In this document: one piece after another, positions 1-12,900 of the stretch
Position numbering within the stretch: position 1 is the stretch's first letter
Layout of the letters: every line of letters begins with the position of its first letter
DNA from: Colius striatus
Lineage: Eukaryota > Chordata > Aves > Coliiformes > Coliidae
NCBI RefSeq assembly: GCF_028858725.1
Contig: NC_084773.1
Coordinates: 7,306,350-7,370,349, forward strand
Direction of reading: 5' to 3'
DNA length: 64,000 nt
Notes under the pieces: model-generated
The model's input: only the letters and a program-made list of their open reading frames with translations
Databases searched by the model: none
What the model was told of the DNA's origin: nothing
Translations under genes and position numbers: made by a program

Positions 1-292
1 ATCACACCTGATACCTGGGACATATTAACTTCAGGCCTCATCGTGGCTCTCAGGCTTTTGTTTTCCCCTGCACATGGTAGTGGTGTAGGCAGAAGGCAGC
101 TTGGAGCCAGCCCTGTGCAGTGTTTGCTTTCTGAGCTGTCATTTGTATCTCTGACGAGAGGAGGGGCAGAAATTGTCTGGACACAGCCTATGATCTGGAC
201 TTACCATGCCATAATTTTGATTGCATTGTATTAATACAGCCTGGGACTTTAGGATATGGATTGCTTCAGAGTACTTTCTTTTCCTTACCCAG

Positions 293-961
293 CTGGGGGA
301 TTTGGTTGCCCTGGTCCGTGGAAAATTGTCCAAGATGCAGCGAGCAGTGTTGTCAGCTCTTATTGTGATCGAAGTCCATGCCAAGGATGTTGCAGCAAAG
401 CTGATTGAGGAGAATGTGACAAGCATGAATGATTTTGAGTGGATCTCCCAGCTCAGGTAGAAAGCATAGCTGTTGAGCCTCACCTGGCCTCCCTGGCCAC
501 TCTTTGTTCTCCTTACCCATCAATCGTGTCCATGGCAAATAGAATCAAGAGTCTGCATAGTTTGTTGAGCAGCATTCTTGACGTCTGTATGAAAAGTGAT
601 TTTGAAGGCTGCCAAGGAATTTGAGACAGATTCTCCTGCCCAAGGAGTGTGGTGTTTGATATAACACCTAATTTCAGGGTCTATGAGAACTCCTGTCCAC
701 CCTGTTGTTTTACCTTATCTCTCTTCTCTTGAGAGGGAAATCCCTTGACATACAGATCTCCAAACCTGCAGGCTGTAGTCTTTTGAGCTGCTATATTGTC
801 TGTCAGCCAGTGTTTATCTGTCTGATGTCATGTTTACTCATCATTAGGTACTACTGGACGAGGGGAGACCTGTACATCAGAGCAGTCAATGCTGAATTTA
901 TCTATGGCTATGAGTATCTGGGGAACAGTGGCCGTCTGGTTATCACACCCCTCACTGACAG
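293..961 (+). CDS. DNAH1: DNAH1 exons: end of linker and entry to AAA1
   Basis: Two exons, 293-456 and 848-961, joined in phase 2. The first encodes the end of the linker ([19 protein letters not shown], then DFEWISQLR); the second encodes [17 protein letters not shown] and [13 protein letters not shown], the conserved stretch just before the AAA1 nucleotide site. The linker swings across the AAA ring during the power stroke. Bases 1-292 are intron; the acceptor is the AG at 291-292. Confidence 0.93.
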
Positions 962-3900
962 GTAAGGAGATTGCTTTCTGGGTAATAAATGTATCTTTTT
1001 CAGTTTGTTTGTGGTTTAGGGGTTTGTCTGGGTTTGGTTTTGTTTGGTTGGGGTTTTTTTCTGGATGAACAAGCCTCATTGGGAATTAACCCAAGGATCT
1101 GACCATGATAGTCTTCCTGCTTCATGGATGTAAATAGAACCCATTGTGCAGTAAAGGACTACCTGAGACAAGGGCACAGGAACACCCTGGCATTGATTCT
1201 ATTGTATTTCTAGAGATCAGTGCTCACACTGATTACTTTCACTCTCCTCATTCTTAACGTAGTGCCCTAACTCATATAAAATGCCCACCTGATAGCTAAG
1301 AAGCTCTTCTACAAACCAGTAGATAGGGACATCTAATACTCCAGAATATACAGCAGCAATAATAGTTTTACCCTTTTGTAACTGTCCTTTGTCTGGAGAG
1401 TGAATTTGTAGCCAGTGGCAGCAGGATTTATCCATGCAGGCCCCCGTGAATACTAATCAAGGCCACATAGCTCACTCCTTTGCAGAATGCTGCATATATA
1501 AGCAGTTCTGCAGAATAATAAAGAATGGATTCCTACTTGTCTCCAGCTGGATGCATCATATGTTTCCCTTACTGAAATCAGGAGCAGAAATGCTTTTCAT
1601 CATCTGGTCTCTCTTTGTTGTAGGTGTTATCTGACACTTACAGGAGCTCTGCACCTGAAATTTGGAGGAGCACCCGCAGGACCAGCAGGAACAGGCAAAA
1701 CAGAAACAACAAAAGACCTGGGCAAAGCACTAGCAATCCAAACTGTAGTGTTCAACTGCTCTGACCAGCTTGACTTTATGGCAATGGGAAAGTTTTTTAA
1801 AGGATTAGCCAGGTACAATGAGCTGCTGCGTGTTGTTGTGAAGGAGTGGGTAGCATCGAGCCACTGGGGATTGGTGGGTATTTGTCATAGCAGCCCAGCA
1901 GATCAAGCAAAGCCCTAATAAAGAGGTCACTGTGTTCGTTCCAGAATGAGCAAAGTTACAAAGTTCCTGCCAGAAGGGAAGGACAGTTGAGCCAATTAAA
2001 AAAAAACAAGCTAAAAAGAGATCCTCTTCAATTAGGGCAAAATTAAACTGCTTTGCACCAGTCCACTCTTAGGCACCTGTGCACATTTTTGCAGCTCTGG
2101 CCATTGTTTTAATATCATACACATTGGATGGAGATTCAGCCCACAATCTGCTTAATCTTAAGAAGGAGAGAATCTGCTGAGTGTATCCAAAATTGAGCAG
2201 CCAAGAGAGACTGCTCTAGGCCCTGAGGGATCCTCTCAGAGAAGCTTCTCTCTTCTCTACATTTCAAACAGAGCTGCTCTAATTAGTCTGTTGCACACTG
2301 GTGAATCTGAATTAGTTACTCCAACAAAAGCTGATACTTTTTTCTCAGATGTTTCCTTTGCAAGTAATTTAACTTCTTTCTTAAACCATGCTTTGTGGGA
2401 AGATCACCTTCCTCATATCCACGTTTCCAGCTTTATACGTAGCCTTGCAAGCTCTGAAAAATGGACTTGAGAGAATCTGCTACACCTACACCTTGGGTAC
2501 AAAATGGGAGTTCAGCATGATACCCCTTCCAAGCCCAAATGTGGGACATGCAGAATTTGTCCCAGGCTGCAGGATCAGACATTGCCATGGTCTTGCAGGG
2601 GCCATGCACCTTTTCACTCACCACATGGCCTGGGATGTGTAGTGGGGGCCAGGGGCTATGGCCCTTCGCACTGTACCACTATGCTGCGGCTCTGTCCCTA
2701 CCTGCTGGGGGTTGTTAGGGGCCACTCAGGTTCACTTCTTGTCTCTGTGCTGCCTCTCCAGTAGGTGGATATGTAATTTCTACATCTAGCTGAGCTTTTG
2801 AATGCAAGTTTGCTCCTGTGTGATGTTCCTGACACCTCTAATTTTCCCTTCCTTGCCCAGCTCTGGTGCATGGGCTTGCTTTGATGAGTTCAACCGCATT
2901 GATATCGAGGTGCTCTCTGTGGTGGCCCAGCAGATCACAACCATTCAGAAAGCACAGCAGCAGAGGGTATGTAATGAATATATGGATGCAAAACCAGACA
3001 AAACCAATTTCCACTTGAGCTAGCATAGGCAAGTCCTTGTATTTGCATGCATCTTCACAGAGGATCAGCTTCACTGCTCAGGGGCAACTGGGACAGACAT
3101 ACTTGAGCCTGCAAGGGCATGAGTAATGCCCTCACTGGGGTGCATCATATTAGGCCATTACACAGTCAGCATCCTGAGTGGGCTTTGTAACCTCACTCTA
3201 GTCTGTGCTGCCACAGTTGCTCACACTCACAGGCTCAACTATGTCTCAGCTTGAGCTGCAGTGCCAGCAGACTTTGGTGTGGGAGACACTCGGATACAGA
3301 TCCTGAGCTGCTACAAATTGTAGTTGTGGTAAAGGCAGCCAGTGTTCTGCCATGAATTGCTCAGCACCACGTTTGTCTAAATGTGTTACCCAAGCTTTAG
3401 TGGAGTCACAAAACCCCATACACACAGAAAAATGCATACTCATGCACACACAGAGTTGCAATGTAAAGTGAACTGTTAGCTTTACATGGAGACTCAGCTG
3501 CCAGACAGTCTACCAGCCAGCTTCAGCTTCATTCTCTGGAGACTCAGGGGTTAAGACCTGAATCACCTTGACTTTAGCTTGGAATTAGAAACTTGCTCTC
3601 TGTGAATCTTCTGCATTACTTTATTCCCCACCTGAAATTACTACCTACACAGCTTTAAAAGGATTTAGGTTTCTCTTTGCCCTCTCTGACATGAATTAAT
3701 TCAGGTCCAAACTCTACTGCAGAATAGATGGAAAGATGTTTGTTTATATCTGGAGGGTTAGAAGTCTGTTCAAGAGCTAAAGAAGAAAGAAAGAAAAAAA
3801 TACCGTATCAGTAAATCTTCCATGAGCACAGTTTCTTAAACAGGGGAAAAATATTGCTGGTAATGCTGGATTCCTGCAGTGGGATCAGATTGAGTCACTA

Positions 3901-6900
3901 CAGCTGTGGGCAGCTGTATGTGTCTGTGCTTGATAATTTAACTACTGAAAGCCATGTTTTCCTCTTGGAAGATTCTGTACATGATTTAATTTGCAGGTCA
4001 GGCTCTGTTCTTTGAGGATGATCATATTTTTAATTGATGATCCAGGTGGATCGCTTCATGTTTGAAGGCACAGAAATCCCACTGGTCCCATCCTGTGCAG
4101 TCTTCATCACAATGAACCCAGGCTATGCTGGGCGTACTGAGCTGCCTGATAACCTCAAGGTAAGAAGGGCAGACTGCATACACAGAAAGAAGAGGGGTGA
4201 CACAGGTGCTGGATGCTACCCAGACCACCAGTGTGTCCAGGACAAGGATTAGGATGTGATCCTTTTGGAAAGTTTCTAGGATCATTTTGAGATTCGAATG
4301 ACATTTCTAGCCAAATGGTGCTTTTCAGATTGTAGTCTGTAATGATGCTACCCTGACAGGTGCCAGGCACATTCATGCTATGCCCTCTAAATAGTCTGGG
4401 GTAGATATTCAGCCTTTTCAGTTTGCTGGGAAAAGTAAGGAACAACAGTGTTTTGATCTTGTGTTGGAACTGTATGTTTCAGGCTCTCTTTCGTCCTGTG
4501 GCTATGATGGTCCCAGATTACTCCATGATTGCTGAGATCTCACTCTACTCCTTTGGGTTTAATGAAGCCAAAGTCCTTGCCAAGAAGATCACCACAACAT
4601 TCAAACTACTGTCAGAGCAGCTCAGTGCCCAGGTAAATGCTTTAATGTCTATGAATGTTTTTTTTTTTTAAAGGTGAGGCTTTCTGTGCTGGGGCACTAA
4701 GCACTTGGATGCTTCTCTTGGTGCCTTGTGATAGTGTGTCACAAAAAGGTCATAATACCTTTTCTTCAGCTACCACACTCCTTAATTCTCATCTCCTCTT
4801 CTGTGGCTGGACTTGCATTCACCTTCAGTCCTAGTTAGGATGACAATGGCAGGGCAGTTGAGCCAAGCAGCCCTGCCTACTTCTCACTCCATTTAGGATT
4901 TTTCATCATAGTTTTTTCATCTTCCTCACCTGCAGTTTGTACAACTGAGGACTAGTTAGTTGTCTAAAGGATCCTGAGAGCAGACTTGGATGAAGGAGCA
5001 GTTGTTCTAAAGACACAACTCTCTCCTTTTCCTTCTCTTACCTGCTGAGCGCATGCATAGTTTCACTCTGGTTTACGTGATGCTCCTGTATCTGATGACT
5101 TTGTTTCCTCTGTGCTTTTTCCAGGACCACTATGACTTTGGAATGAGATCTGTCAAGACTGTCATCTCAACAGCTGGCAACCTCAAAAGAGAGAATCCTA
5201 CAATGAATGAGGTAAGTGTACTTACACTTTACAGTGTCACAGACTCCCGCGGCCTTTTCTGCAGCCACAGAAGAGAGGCAGGATCTTGGAAGTTCTGACT
5301 TCTTAAATCTTTGCAGGAGCTGATCTGCCTGCGGGCTATCAGGGATGCCAACATACCCAAATTCCTTCAGGATGACCTCAAGCTCTTCAATGGTATTGTC
5401 TCAGATTTGTTTCCCAAGATCAGAGAACAGCCTGTTGATTATGGCATCCTGGAAGAAGCCATTCGCCAGTCCTGCATCAAACTGAATCTGAAGGATGTTG
5501 ATGGTGAGGGGAAAGGCTCTCCACAAGCTCCCTCTGGGTCTGGGCTTTTAGGCTAGTGCTCTGTCCTAGGAAGGAGACAGGGGGTCTCAGGCCCACTCTG
5601 CATCATCTTCCTCTACAGGTTTTGTGACTAAGTGCATCCAGCTCTACGAAACCACTGTGGTTCGTCATGGCCTTATGCTGGTGGGGCCAACAGGCTCTGG
5701 GAAGACAAAGGTATAGTTGAGACACTCTGCTGGCTCCGTAGAGAGTGATGCAGAGGGTTAAGCTTCACAGAAGACTCACACACCAGTATTTCCAGCTTCT
5801 CTCAGATAGAATTCAGGGTACCAAGATGCTGCCTTTTAGTATTGATTTATAGCCATGGGGAAGTATATTACTAGCTCATTCTTGAGCTGGGAGATTAGAC
5901 TGAGGCTTATTAGCTCTGCTGCAAATTGCTAAAGCTGAGACATAGTCTGACATCTCAAGATGCTTCAGGCCTCTTATACAGGAGATCTAACTTCCTCCCT
6001 GCCTTTACCAAGAATGCTTTATTTCTGTGAATACAGCCAGGCATCTCCTTTCTAGATATTATCCTTCACTATGTCTCCTCACTGCCTTTTGAATGCAATT
6101 GCTGTGAAAACAAGTGGCTTTGTCATTATGGAGCTGTGGTAGTTCACTTTCTTGCTCTCCTGCTTTTTGCAGAGTTACAAAGTCCTGGCAGCTGCAATGA
6201 CATCACTGAAAGGTCAGCCTGCAGCCAGTGGTGGGAATTACGAAGCAGTCAACTACTTTGTACTGAATCCCAAATCCATCACAATGGGCCAGCTTTATGG
6301 AGAGTTCAACTTGCTAACACATGAGTGGTAAAGTACAAAACCTGCTCTCCTTCCTTCTTCTAGTGCTGAGCCTCTTCTCTTAAAGGCCGAGAACTGTGCA
6401 AGATAGTGGCATAAAGCCAGCAGTGATCAAGTCCTTGTCCTCACCAAGCTGCAACAGGCAGTCACGGTGATTTAAGCTGACATCTTCTGTGGTGTGCTTG
6501 GCCCAGACAGTTACTGCAGCTCAGCTCGCAGCATTAACTGTCTAACAAGAAATAATTGAATTGCTTTGGAGCACAGGCCCCTTGCTCTAAGGTGCAGCAG
6601 CTTTAAAACATTTGTTTTGCTTCTGAAGAAAAGTGACCTCTGTACTGCACACTTGAATCATTCTGTATAAATACACTGGTGGCCTTGAACAATGAGGCAT
6701 GACTTTCAGGCATAAAGAGGCATTTCATCCCTGTTACCAGGGCTCCTGCTTGCTTACGTGGTTTGGAAGCAAGAACCAATAGCCCCTTTACCCTCTTGAC
6801 AGCCAGGTCCTGCTGCTTATGCTTCCATATAATGTAAGGAAATACTTCTTCCCTGTTCAGATGAGGGAGCCCTGGAAGGGGCTGCCCAGATGGGTTGTTG

Positions 6901-9900
6901 AGTCTCCTTCTCTGGAGACATTCAAAACCCACCTGGATGAGTTCCTGTGTGACCTACTCTAGGTGGTCCTGCTCTGGCAGAGGGGGTGGACTGGATGATC
7001 TTTTGAGGTCCCTTCCAACTCATAAGATTTTGTGATGTGTGACCAGAGGTTGAATTTGCATCTCACTTTATCCAAAAGCTAAGGCGTGAGAAGCAGTGTG
7101 AGTCTTCCTTTGGCCCCATCACCCACCACTTGTTTAGAGGCAAAACTAAAAACTATGTTCTGTAAAGCAGGGAAACTAAATATGAAACTAACTGCCTACA
7201 GGAAAAGTGAAAGCAAGTGAGCATTACTGATGATACACAGAGCTTCCCAGCTTGGGCTCTGGTGCATCTTTACTGAAGGACATTTTCTAGGATATTCCAG
7301 TAAAGCTCGACAGTTTATTTATGATGTGCCTCTACCCAAGGGCAACACACAGGCACATCAACATGACAAAACAAAAATACAACAGCCATGTCAAATGTAT
7401 TTCCAGACAAATCCATCTGTTTTAATCAGCTGAGCTTTAGAACAGACTGTTTTCCCTTGATCTCAATAACAATACCCTGGAATTCACTAGCACTATAAAA
7501 ACAACAAATAATTAGTTGATAATGGGAGTAGAGTCCAGAGCCTGAACAGAAATTGCACTCCAGGTTTCCATGTACAGATTAAGTTCTTGCTGTCAAAAGC
7601 CAGCATTCCTCATGTGTCCTGTTCACCAGCTCCAGCACCATCCAGGTTCACAGGCTGCTGAGAATGGGGAATTTCAATTAGAAAGAGGGTAAAGTCATGC
7701 TCTGTATTCATCTTCACAACCTGTAATTACCCAGCTGAAGCATCTGAATTAGCAGAGTAGCTGTCCCGACTCTCCCTTTACACTTGGCAGAGGAAAGAGC
7801 AGATAACTTTCCTATGACCTGAACTGCATGTTAGCAAGGTCTCTTTGTTTTTCACTGAAGACAGAGATGTTAAAGGGAAGCTTGGCACTTTATAGTTAGA
7901 TGACATGAAGTCCAAATCCTAATACCCAAAGAAATTGTCTCATGGTGTCACTCAGGCTGAGATGTATCTCTCGGTAAATGAAAGAATGAGATGGATTCAT
8001 ACAGTTCATCAAGTGAGGCACAGGTATCCTTGGGCACACAAACCTAGGAAACCTTCTGGCTTTGATGCTTTGAGTGGTGGAGGCTTTGTCATTGATTTCA
8101 GCAAAACCAGAATGGGCCAAGCTCTGCCTTCCTCCCACCTTTCAGGACAGACGGGATCCTTTCCTCACTCATCCGGCAGGGAGCTGCAGCCACTGACACC
8201 AGCAAGAAGTGGTACATGTTTGATGGGCCAGTTGATGCTTTGTGGATTGAGAACATGAACACAGTGTTAGATGACAATAAGAAGCTGTGCCTCAGCTCAG
8301 GGGAAATCATCAAGCTGACAGAGGTAACTCATCCCTCCCATTGTTGCTCTCTGTTGCCTGTTTTCCTTCCTCCCTCTTGAAACAGACCTGCCTTTTACTT
8401 TGCACTTGATGTCTGTGATGGGCTTGTATGCAAAATGGTGTCTCAATAGCACATCTGTGTTGGCCAGTCCTCTGTTGTGCTGCACTAACACAACAAAAAG
8501 AGGCATCCTGCAACAAAGGGAAAGATTTCAGCTTTGCTATATTATGCTGAAATATATATTAGAAGTGATTAAGTCCTTATCCTCCTTTTTTCCCTTTTGC
8601 AATTGCCAGAGCATGACCATGATGTTTGAAGTCCAGGACCTGGCTGTTGCTTCCCCTGCCACAGTCTCCCGCTGTGGCATGGTTTACCTGGAACCCAGCA
8701 TCTTGGGGCTGGAGCCTTTCATCGAATGCTGGTTGCAAAAACTCCCAGGCATCATGCAGCCCTTCTCACAGCAGCTAGCATCTCTCTTCAGGAGATTCCT
8801 CAAGGTGAGTTACAATGCTGTTCCAGCCTTTGTGTGGCTTGGAGCTTGTCAGCTGAGATAACAACCAGCCCAGACTTGTCAAGGTCTGGATTTAAATGCC
8901 ATTGTGGGAACACTTCAGACTACGAGGATACAAACTGCTCTGTGAATTTCCTGGGTTTAATGAAGGTTGTTTGCTGATCCCTCTAGATGTGACTTAGTCT
9001 TATTGGTCATTATAGCTTGTTTTATTTCATTTTAAAATTATCTTCTGGACAAAAATCATCCCTCCTGCAGCTCTGTTGCTTACAGTGGAGTAACTCCAGG
9101 GAGAAGGTTGTAAGAGCAAGTTGTATTATTTCCACCCTGCTCCTAAGCCACTGGTTTAATGAATAACTAAAGGCTCTGAAGAGAGCAAACCATTTAACAG
9201 CAGTAATGGCACAAGATGCACGTCACTGTTGCACAAAGCCAAAAGGCAGGCCCAGAGGTGTGTTGGAGTTAAAACTGAACCAAAGGGTTTGACTTGCATC
9301 TCTCCAGTCAAAACTGTGGTACTCGGGATGCAGTGGGAAATGGCAGCATTCTCAGTAGTACCCTCCCTGCCAAATGTAGCTGGCAGGGAGGCAAGGAGAA
9401 ACCAGAACCCTAGAAGGTAAAAGCAAAGTGAAATGTGTTGGATGGTGATGCTGAGCTGTTCCTGCCTCACCTTACAGGAGGCCATCGTCTTTGTCCGGGG
9501 GTTTGTGAAGGAGATAATTGCCTCAACAGACAGTAACCTCACAAGGAGCCTCCTCATGCTCTTGGAATGTTTGTTTCAGCCTTTCATTCCCATCGAGGTA
9601 GGATTTTGCTGCCTCTATCACTGTGGCTTGTGCCTGTAACTCTTAAAGGCACTAAGTCATGCAGAGGGTTAATCACCAGAGAACAAGGTGTTGGTGCAGA
9701 AATGTCATGCTGTAGCTCATCTATGTGGCATAAGATAATACAACATCCTGCAAAGCACAGGTAAATCTGGAAGGATTATGCTTTGCCTGCTGAAAGAACA
9801 AAAGATAAGCTCCATGCCTACCAGGCTGAAGGGAAGAGGTACACTTTTATTTATAGCAGAGGGAATTGGAGAATGAGTGGAAAGCAGAGATCAGAGCTAA

Positions 9901-12900
9901 GCAGTGATGCACTTCAGATTGCAGACCCTTTGAGACTTAGTATTGAAGAAGGCTGGACAATTTTCAAATTAAAAACCAAAGACTAAATTCTTCTCCCAGC
10001 TCCTTTTGAATGACATTAGCTCAGCAAGGGGAGTCTCTCAAGTACACCAATCGAACAGCAAGTTTTAATCCACAGGATACATTAACAAGGGCTGTGAAAA
10101 ATGATCTAGAAAAAGCTAAGTAGAGGCTGAACAGAATTATGAGCACATTAAGAAGAATCTGGGGTTTGTGTACCTTAACCATGCCTGAGCAGTTTACTTC
10201 TGCTCTTCTCTGATTGTCAGGGAATTAGGACGATTCCCCAGGAGAAGGCAGCTCGTATTGGAGAGCTGGTTGAACCCTGGTTTATCTTTGCCTTGATCTG
10301 GAGTGTGGGTGCTACCGGAGACTCCCAAGGTCGTGTGGCCTTCAGCTTGTGGCTGAGGGAGAAGATGGCAAAGGAAAAGGTGAGTAAAGGAAAAGCAGAT
10401 CTTCTCTTATTATAGAGGAACTGGTAATGAGGAATGGGGTCAGAGTTTCTTCAATGGGCTTCATCTTGGGATCTGGTGTGCCACATCTGCCTCAAACTTC
10501 AAGGGACCCCTGGAGTTGGAAGATGTGGGAGAGAAACCTGACCTCGCTGATGTGGGCAGCATCCTGTTAGTAAAGTCTTCCTTGCAGTAGTGCAGATCCT
10601 GCTATGAATTCAGTCAGGTTCACCACAGCTTTATTCCCACAGATCCAGTTACTTTTCCCAGAAGAAGGGCTGGTTTATGACTATAAACTGTATGATGCTG
10701 GGCTTAGCAGTGCTGAAGATGATCTGGATGAAGAGGTCATTAGGGAGGTAATATACTTTACTTTCATCTCCAAGCTGGGAAACTGGGGGAAGGGATCAGG
10801 AAGCAACATAGTCCTGCTGCATTTGGTAGGATTTTCTCATCAAGGGCAAATAAGAAAGGCCTATAGAAACCAAGTGAGAATGTTTAACGTGAAGTTAAGC
10901 TTTTCATTAAAGGCCGCAGGCAGTTTCTTCCCATCAGGGTTGTGAAGCAGATCTTTTGAATCTGAGCCACAGGCTGCTCAGTTCAGACCTGAGTGCCTCT
11001 GCTAGTGCTCAGGAAAGTGAGAGAGCTCTACAAGTGTGGCTGCTGGAGGACAGGGAGAAACTCAGATGGAAAGGTCTGTGTTAGAAAGCAGTGCATGACA
11101 GCAGAGGAGCTGTGTGCAGCAGTCTGCAGGACGGGCAAGGCAGACAAGTCTGACATCTTTTTCACAGGAGACAGCAGACCAGTAGGGCATGCAAGGCCCA
11201 TCTGACTGACAGTCACCAGCCCCTGAGCCAGGGAAGGAAATTGCTTCTCCTTCCTGAAATCAGAGCAAAGTAAAGATCCCACATGAACATCAGATGCTCA
11301 GCAGAAGCTGCCAGCATCAGTGGCATTTCCCCCAGCATTTCTGCGGGGAAACCACACAGGCTGGTCAAGAACATGTATTATCTCAGTATTGTCCAGCATA
11401 CCCTTGATAAAACCTTTATCTCACTTGTATAGTGGCCTCTAGGAGGTTGGTCTGTGACTTGATTCTAGCACAGGTCATCCATATCTTGTACAAGTACAAA
11501 CCCTCTGTGTGCCTCTGAGTACAACACAGGCAATGGCACCAAACATGAAGGTAGGATCCCAGTTAAGCCCTCTTTGTGCCTCTGCCATGGGGGCACTTAC
11601 AGGGTAGATCAGCTTAGGACAGAATTCCCATCCTTGCAAATATCACAGGTTCTCCATCACCCTTTGGTCACAGTTTTGAGAATGGAGGGCAAGTATGTTG
11701 CTGCTGGAGCAATGCTGGAGCTCTTGGGCAACCTTCCCCTGGAAGGAAATGAATGAGGCCCTCAGAGCATTGCCATGCACAAAGGCAGAGGTGACAAGAC
11801 TAGACAGAGGAGGCAGAAACCTGAATTCCTCGTCAGAATCTGAGCAACTACACAATGAGCTGTGATAGAGCAAACACAGCAGAAATAGCTTTCCTGTTCC
11901 TGTAGGGGAACAATGCAACTGCCCCTTCTAAACACTCTCATACCTTTCAGGTGTGTTGGGAGAAGTGGCTGGACTCTACAGCAAAGTTCACCATGGTCCC
12001 TGATACCAACTTCTGTGACATTATTGTGCCCACGCTGAACACGGTCCGCATGGCCCAGCTGCTGGAGCTGTTGCTCACCAACCATAAGCCAGTATGTGCC
12101 CAGCCTTGTCTTGGATTTCTTGTTTCAACCTTGTTCTCGTCAACAGGGGTACCTTTTCTTCTCCCAGTGCAGTCCAAGCCTAACAGCTACCTGACACTGT
12201 GAGGTTATTTCCCACTGTCATGGATTTGTGTTTCTCCACTCAGAAGCTGTGCCTAAGCAACAACAGTTCTCCATTCAGTCACCAGGCACCATGCCAGTGC
12301 CTCAAAGGAATATCAACACTCACTTGTTCAATCAAAATGCAGCAATTGCTAAATAGCCCATCACCATCCCTCTTTATGTGTTTCCTAGGGTTCCATTTCA
12401 TACTTCTCTGGTTGAATTCCCTCGCCACCAAGTGATCTGTTGAACAGTTGGCCTTTACTGAAGGAGCAAACCTTCTGTCCTCCCCCAGCCTTTGAATGCC
12501 TAAGTGAACACTAACCTGCAAATGTCAGCTGAGAAACACAGACTGCATGCCTATGGTTATGTTACGTTGCTGCTTGTGCTTTTAGGTTCTCTGTATTGGT
12601 CCCACTGGCACGGGGAAGACTCTCACAATTACAGACAAGCTTTTGAAGAACTTGCCTCTCAGATTCATCACCCACTTCCTGATGTTTTCGGCACGTACCT
12701 CTGCTAACCAAACCCAGGATCTCATTGACAGCAAACTGGACAAGAGGCAAGTTTCTGTGTTTGCAAAAGCAGTATCCCTGAGCTCAGTGCTTCTACTGAC
12801 TTGGCCATTTAATTTCATCCCAAGACCTGAAAGGGCCCCAACCACATGCAGCTGTGGATAACAAATAGGACATACACCAAACCCGAGCTGGGCTTGTGAG

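Noticed and set aside
6603-6932. A 109-codon minus-strand open frame in a DNAH1 intron
   Set aside because: Its 5' half is the complement of a CR1 3' end and the rest has no coding signature.
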